Shown: positions 18,996 through 22,075 of the stretch, piece after piece
Position numbering within the stretch: the stretch's first letter is position 1
Layout: the number at the start of each line of letters is the position of its first letter
Source of the DNA: a virus
Virus record (IMG/VR): IMGVR_UViG_3300047560_000700
Span: 1 to 22,075 of that record
DNA: 22,075 nucleotides
Direction: 5' to 3' (one strand)
Made by a program: the position numbers and the translations under genes
The notes under the pieces: model-generated
What the model saw: the letters and a program-made list of their open reading frames with translations, nothing else
What the model was told of the DNA's origin: nothing
The model's database searches: none

Positions 18996-21908
18996 ATGAC
19001 AACAGCAGCAACTTCATTGCTTGGTCTGGCTCTTCCAGTTACTGGTGAACTTTCAGGAGTTTGGGGCCAAACTGTTAACGATTCCATTACAACCTTGCTT
19101 GATTCAGCCGTTGCCGGTACGACCACGCTCAGCACGGACGCTGACGTTACGCTGACTACTACGACTTTGGCATCTAACCAGGCTCGTCAGGCTATTTTGC
19201 TGTGTTCAGGCGCACGCACGGCGCTACGTACCATCACGGCCCCGGCCCAGTCCAAGATCTACACGATCATCAATGCGACGACTGGCGGGTTTTCTGTCAA
19301 GCTGGTGGGTGTTGGTCCTACGACGGGTCTGACGATCCCTAACGGCGCTTCGGCTGTTGTGGCTTGGAACGGCTCTGACTTTATTGAGATTGGCTCTTCT
19401 ACCGTTGGTAACCTGACGGTTAACGGGAACCTGACGGTAACCGGGACCACGACCCTAACGGGGGCAGCAACCCTTACTGCCAACCCAACTCTCTCAGCAG
19501 GCACAGCCAACGGAGTAGCGTATCTCAACGGCTCCAAGGTACTGACCACGGGAAGCGCGGTTACTTATAACGGTACGACTTTTTCTACCACGGCTGATGC
19601 CTCCATCTCTGGCTTGACTGTGGGTAAAGGTGCAGGTGCTGTGTCCAGCAACACTGCGGTTGGTTCTAGTGCTTTGGTGGCTAACACCACCGGGACTGGG
19701 AATTCCGCTTTTGGCCTAAATACTTTGGCCTCAACAACTACTGGCAACTACAACACTGCTATTGGTAGGTCTGTGTTGTATTTGAATACTGGCACAAGCA
19801 ATACGGCTGTTGGCTATGTTGCCATGTACAACAATACGTCAGGTAGCAACAATACCGCAGTTGGTGATAACGCCTTAGTAAGCAACTCCACCGCCTCCAA
19901 CAACACGGCTGTGGGGTATCAGGCTGCGTATACGAACACCACTGGTGATCTGCTTACAGCTATTGGTCGTTTTGCTTTGTATAGCAACACCACTGGCACA
20001 CGAAACGTATCTGTTGGCGACAACTCGTTGGGGCTGAACACCACAGGTAACTACAACGTAGCGCAAGGCTATCAAGCTCTTTATTCCAACACCACCGCCT
20101 CCAATAACACTGCTGTGGGGTATCAAGCGGGGTACAGCAATACTACCGGGGCGTATTCCACTTTGGTGGGCATGACTGCTGGGTACACGAATACTACAGG
20201 TCAACTTACGGGTGTAGGTGCCCAGGCGCTCAAGAGCAACACCACCGGCACAAGCAATGTGGGCGTGGGCGTCAATGCGTTGTTTTCCAACACCACAGGT
20301 GGGTATAACTCGGCTATCGGTGATAACGTCCTGTTCTCCAACACCACCGCATCCAACAACACTGCTGTTGGTTATCAAGCCTCGTATTCAAACCAAACTG
20401 GAACGCGCACCGTTGCGGTTGGAACTTTGGCTCTTTATTCCAACACCGCAAACGACAACATCGGTATTGGTCACTATTCGCTGTATGCCAACACCACAGG
20501 TTCGTCAAATACGGCTGTTGGTGGCACGGATGGGACTTACCCGCCGCTTCGTTCCAACACCACAGGCTCTAACAACACGGCTTATGGTGCGGCAGCATTG
20601 GCGCTGAACACCACCGCCTCTAACAACACTGCTGTAGGGTACCAATCGCTTTATGCAAGCACAGCCACTGAATTGACAGCGCTCGGTTATCGCGCTGGAT
20701 CCACGGTAACTACCGGGGTGCGAAACACTCTCATCGGCTCTAACGCAGGTGACATCGGATCGTTTACTGGTGCAGGCAACGTTGGTATCGGTGCTTATGT
20801 GTTGCGTAATAACTCTAGCGGTACTGCAAACACTGCGGTTGGCAGCAACGATGGATCAACTAACGGTGCGCTGAACTCCAACACTACCGGCTCCTACAAC
20901 GTTGCAATTGGTACGTCTGCTCTTGCATCCAACACCACAGCCTCTAACAACACTGCTGTTGGGTATCAGGCTGGGTATAGCACTACAACAGGAGCATATA
21001 ACTGTTACTTCGGTTGGACAGCCGCAAAATTTGCTACTGGTTCGGCAAATACTGTAATGGGTCATGCAGCTGCGGTTTCTGCAAGTTTCTCTGGAAATGC
21101 AAACACGATTATTGGAACTGGAGCAGGCGAATTGCTCACGACAGGTTCTTCCAATACGTTTGTTGGTGGCGGCATATATGGTGTTTCAAGTGGTTCGGGT
21201 TCTGTAATGACCACAGGCTCAAAGAACACCATCATCGGCAACTACACCGGCAACCAAGGTGGCCTCGACATCCGCACTGCCAGCAACTACATCGTGCTGT
21301 CGGATGGGGATGGGAATCCGAGGGCTGTTTGGGACAACAGTGGCAATCTATCAGTTGGGGCTACCAGTGCAGGCGGTAGAAGGCTTTGGGTTGAAAACGC
21401 AGTCGATGGGGTTACCTCGACTATTTACAACTCTTATGCAACTTTTGGGCAGGTTGTGCTTCGTGCCGATGCCGCCAGAGCTGCCACTTCTGGTTATGAC
21501 TTTATTGGTTGCGCCGCAAATAGCGTTCAGCAGTTTAAGGTGCAGGGCAATGGCGTAATTTACGCGCAAAACACGACTGTCCAATCTATTTCCGACCAAC
21601 GACTCAAAGAAAACATCAAAGATGCTTCTGAGGGTCTAAGCGTTATACAGGCCTTGCGTCCTGTTAGATACGATTGGAAATCAGGTTTTGGTAACGACTT
21701 AAAAAATCAACTTGGCTTTATTGCGCAAGAAGTCGAGGCCGTATTCCCAGAGGCCGTCAGCGAATGGAAAATGGGGGATACCGTTGAAGATGTTTACAAA
21801 ACTGTTGGCCCCGGCGCTTTTATTCCTGTGTTAGTCAAAGCCATTCAAGAACTTAAATCTGAACTCGACTCGGTGAAAGCCGAACTTGCAACCCTGAAAG
21901 GAAACTGA
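18996..21908 (+). CDS. Tail fibre/spike with YadA-head-like repeats and self-cleaving S74 chaperone
   Basis: A 970-residue probable receptor-binding trimer. N-terminal region (1-150): opens MTTAATSLLGLALPVTGELS, a virion-attachment-like domain. A linker with NLTVNGNLTVTGTTTLTG follows (about 135-165). Residues 219-759 hold about 31 units of roughly 17 residues (NTAVGYQALYSNTTGSN type), the pattern of YadA/Hep_Hag trimeric beta-rolls. Residues about 760-865 are a non-repeat beta domain. The C-terminal 105 residues are a Peptidase_S74 intramolecular chaperone: SDQRLKENIK carries Ser866 and Lys871, the Ser-Lys dyad that cleaves just before the Ser after trimerisation. LGFIAQEVEAVFPEAV and a terminal coiled coil complete it. 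Start ATG 18996 is one base after the nuclease stop. Confidence 0.9.
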   Translation: MTTAATSLLGLALPVTGELSGVWGQTVNDSITTLLDSAVAGTTTLSTDADVTLTTTTLASNQARQAILLCSGARTALRTITAPAQSKIYTIINATTGGFSVKLVGVGPTTGLTIPNGASAVVAWNGSDFIEIGSSTVGNLTVNGNLTVTGTTTLTGAATLTANPTLSAGTANGVAYLNGSKVLTTGSAVTYNGTTFSTTADASISGLTVGKGAGAVSSNTAVGSSALVANTTGTGNSAFGLNTLASTTTGNYNTAIGRSVLYLNTGTSNTAVGYVAMYNNTSGSNNTAVGDNALVSNSTASNNTAVGYQAAYTNTTGDLLTAIGRFALYSNTTGTRNVSVGDNSLGLNTTGNYNVAQGYQALYSNTTASNNTAVGYQAGYSNTTGAYSTLVGMTAGYTNTTGQLTGVGAQALKSNTTGTSNVGVGVNALFSNTTGGYNSAIGDNVLFSNTTASNNTAVGYQASYSNQTGTRTVAVGTLALYSNTANDNIGIGHYSLYANTTGSSNTAVGGTDGTYPPLRSNTTGSNNTAYGAAALALNTTASNNTAVGYQSLYASTATELTALGYRAGSTVTTGVRNTLIGSNAGDIGSFTGAGNVGIGAYVLRNNSSGTANTAVGSNDGSTNGALNSNTTGSYNVAIGTSALASNTTASNNTAVGYQAGYSTTTGAYNCYFGWTAAKFATGSANTVMGHAAAVSASFSGNANTIIGTGAGELLTTGSSNTFVGGGIYGVSSGSGSVMTTGSKNTIIGNYTGNQGGLDIRTASNYIVLSDGDGNPRAVWDNSGNLSVGATSAGGRRLWVENAVDGVTSTIYNSYATFGQVVLRADAARAATSGYDFIGCAANSVQQFKVQGNGVIYAQNTTVQSISDQRLKENIKDASEGLSVIQALRPVRYDWKSGFGNDLKNQLGFIAQEVEAVFPEAVSEWKMGDTVEDVYKTVGPGAFIPVLVKAIQELKSELDSVKAELATLKGN
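19650..21272 (+). repeat. About 31 degenerate ~51-bp coding repeats in the tail fibre
   Basis: Each unit encodes about 17 residues with an N-x-A-x-G core. Within them a longer element encoding NNTAVGYQ preceded by an (S/T)TAS linker occurs five times (near 19886, 20088, 20341, 20609 and 20933) with very similar DNA, which makes recombination between copies easy. Confidence 0.85.
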
Positions 21909-21910
21909 AA

Positions 21911-22075
21911 ATGACTGAAGTCGCAACCCCCGTGGAACAACCCACCGCAGAAGAGATCGCACGGCATCTAAGCGCCGCCATGGACAGCGTGAACCTGCTG
22001 AACGCCGGTAAACCTGAAGGCATGGAAGACGCTGACTGGGCTGATTGCGTGGCTCGTAATGTGGCACACTTAGAG
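21911..22075 (+). CDS. 5' part of a small gene after the tail fibre, unknown function
   Basis: Open from ATG 21911 to the window edge (55 codons, no stop). The protein is acidic and helical: MTEVATPVEQPTAEEIARHL at the start, then MDSVNLLNAGKPEGMED, and CVARNVAHLE at the edge. It begins two bases after the fibre stop. Position after a fibre gene would allow a fibre-assembly or short accessory role, but the part seen does not decide. Confidence 0.6.
   Translation, partial: MTEVATPVEQPTAEEIARHLSAAMDSVNLLNAGKPEGMEDADWADCVARNVAHLE

Noticed and set aside
18996-21908. Diversity-generating retroelement target
   Set aside because: No reverse transcriptase, template repeat or adenine-biased variable region is visible in the window.

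Overview
The window reads as the left, virion-morphogenesis half of a tailed double-stranded DNA phage (or prophage). Every supported gene is on the + strand, genes are packed with ATGA/TAATG overlaps or gaps of a few bases, and the order is classical: terminase small and large subunits, portal, scaffold, major capsid, connector/tail adaptors, fibres. No tape-measure, tail-tube or sheath gene is seen before the fibres. With a long portal that has a Gln-rich C-terminus and a P22 gp4-like adaptor, this suggests a short-tailed (podovirus-type) phage of the kind common in freshwater and marine metagenomes. The host cannot be named. Canonical Shine-Dalgarno sites and sigma70-like promoters point to a Gram-negative-type bacterium.

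Layout. 1-182: leader with a compact candidate structured RNA (7-bp closing helix, T-loop hairpin) just upstream of the small terminase gene. 183-2265: terminase. 2275-2955: unexpected gene with a twin-arginine-like signal peptide. 2957-5557: portal. 5557-6160: a small helical protein and a GroES/Cpn10-like co-chaperonin. 6170-9142: scaffold, an unknown head-region protein, a probable decoration/structural protein and the major capsid protein, closed by a strong intrinsic terminator (9165-9189). 9308-10092: GIY-YIG homing-type endonuclease whose ribosome-binding site lies inside a hairpin; a near-consensus sigma70 promoter sits on its last codons and restarts transcription for everything downstream. 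10187-11754: two small beta-rich structural proteins and a GT-A-like glycosyltransferase. 11747-13588 and 14915-15356: an unusual run of tiny Lys/Gly-rich proteins. 13585-16433: two adaptor/connector candidates, a zinc-ribbon protein and a small structural protein. 16444-18195: a structural protein and a protein made of fifteen 20-residue repeats plus five 11-residue repeats. 18203-18994: a second GIY-YIG endonuclease. 18996-21908: a 970-residue fibre with a YadA-head-like repeat domain and a self-cleaving S74 chaperone. 21911 to the end: the start of one more gene.

Working together: TerS/TerL package DNA through the portal into a shell of the 303-residue capsid protein assembled on the scaffold, with the co-chaperonin probably helping capsid folding through host GroEL. 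The two adaptors close the head and attach a short tail, and the repeat protein and the S74 fibre are candidate host-contact parts. The two homing endonucleases are parasitic insertions at module borders. There is no CRISPR array, canonical tRNA, integrase, reverse transcriptase or recognisable defence system. The least explained items are the leader RNA, the exported protein in the packaging module, the cluster of tiny GG-motif proteins and the exactly periodic repeat protein.
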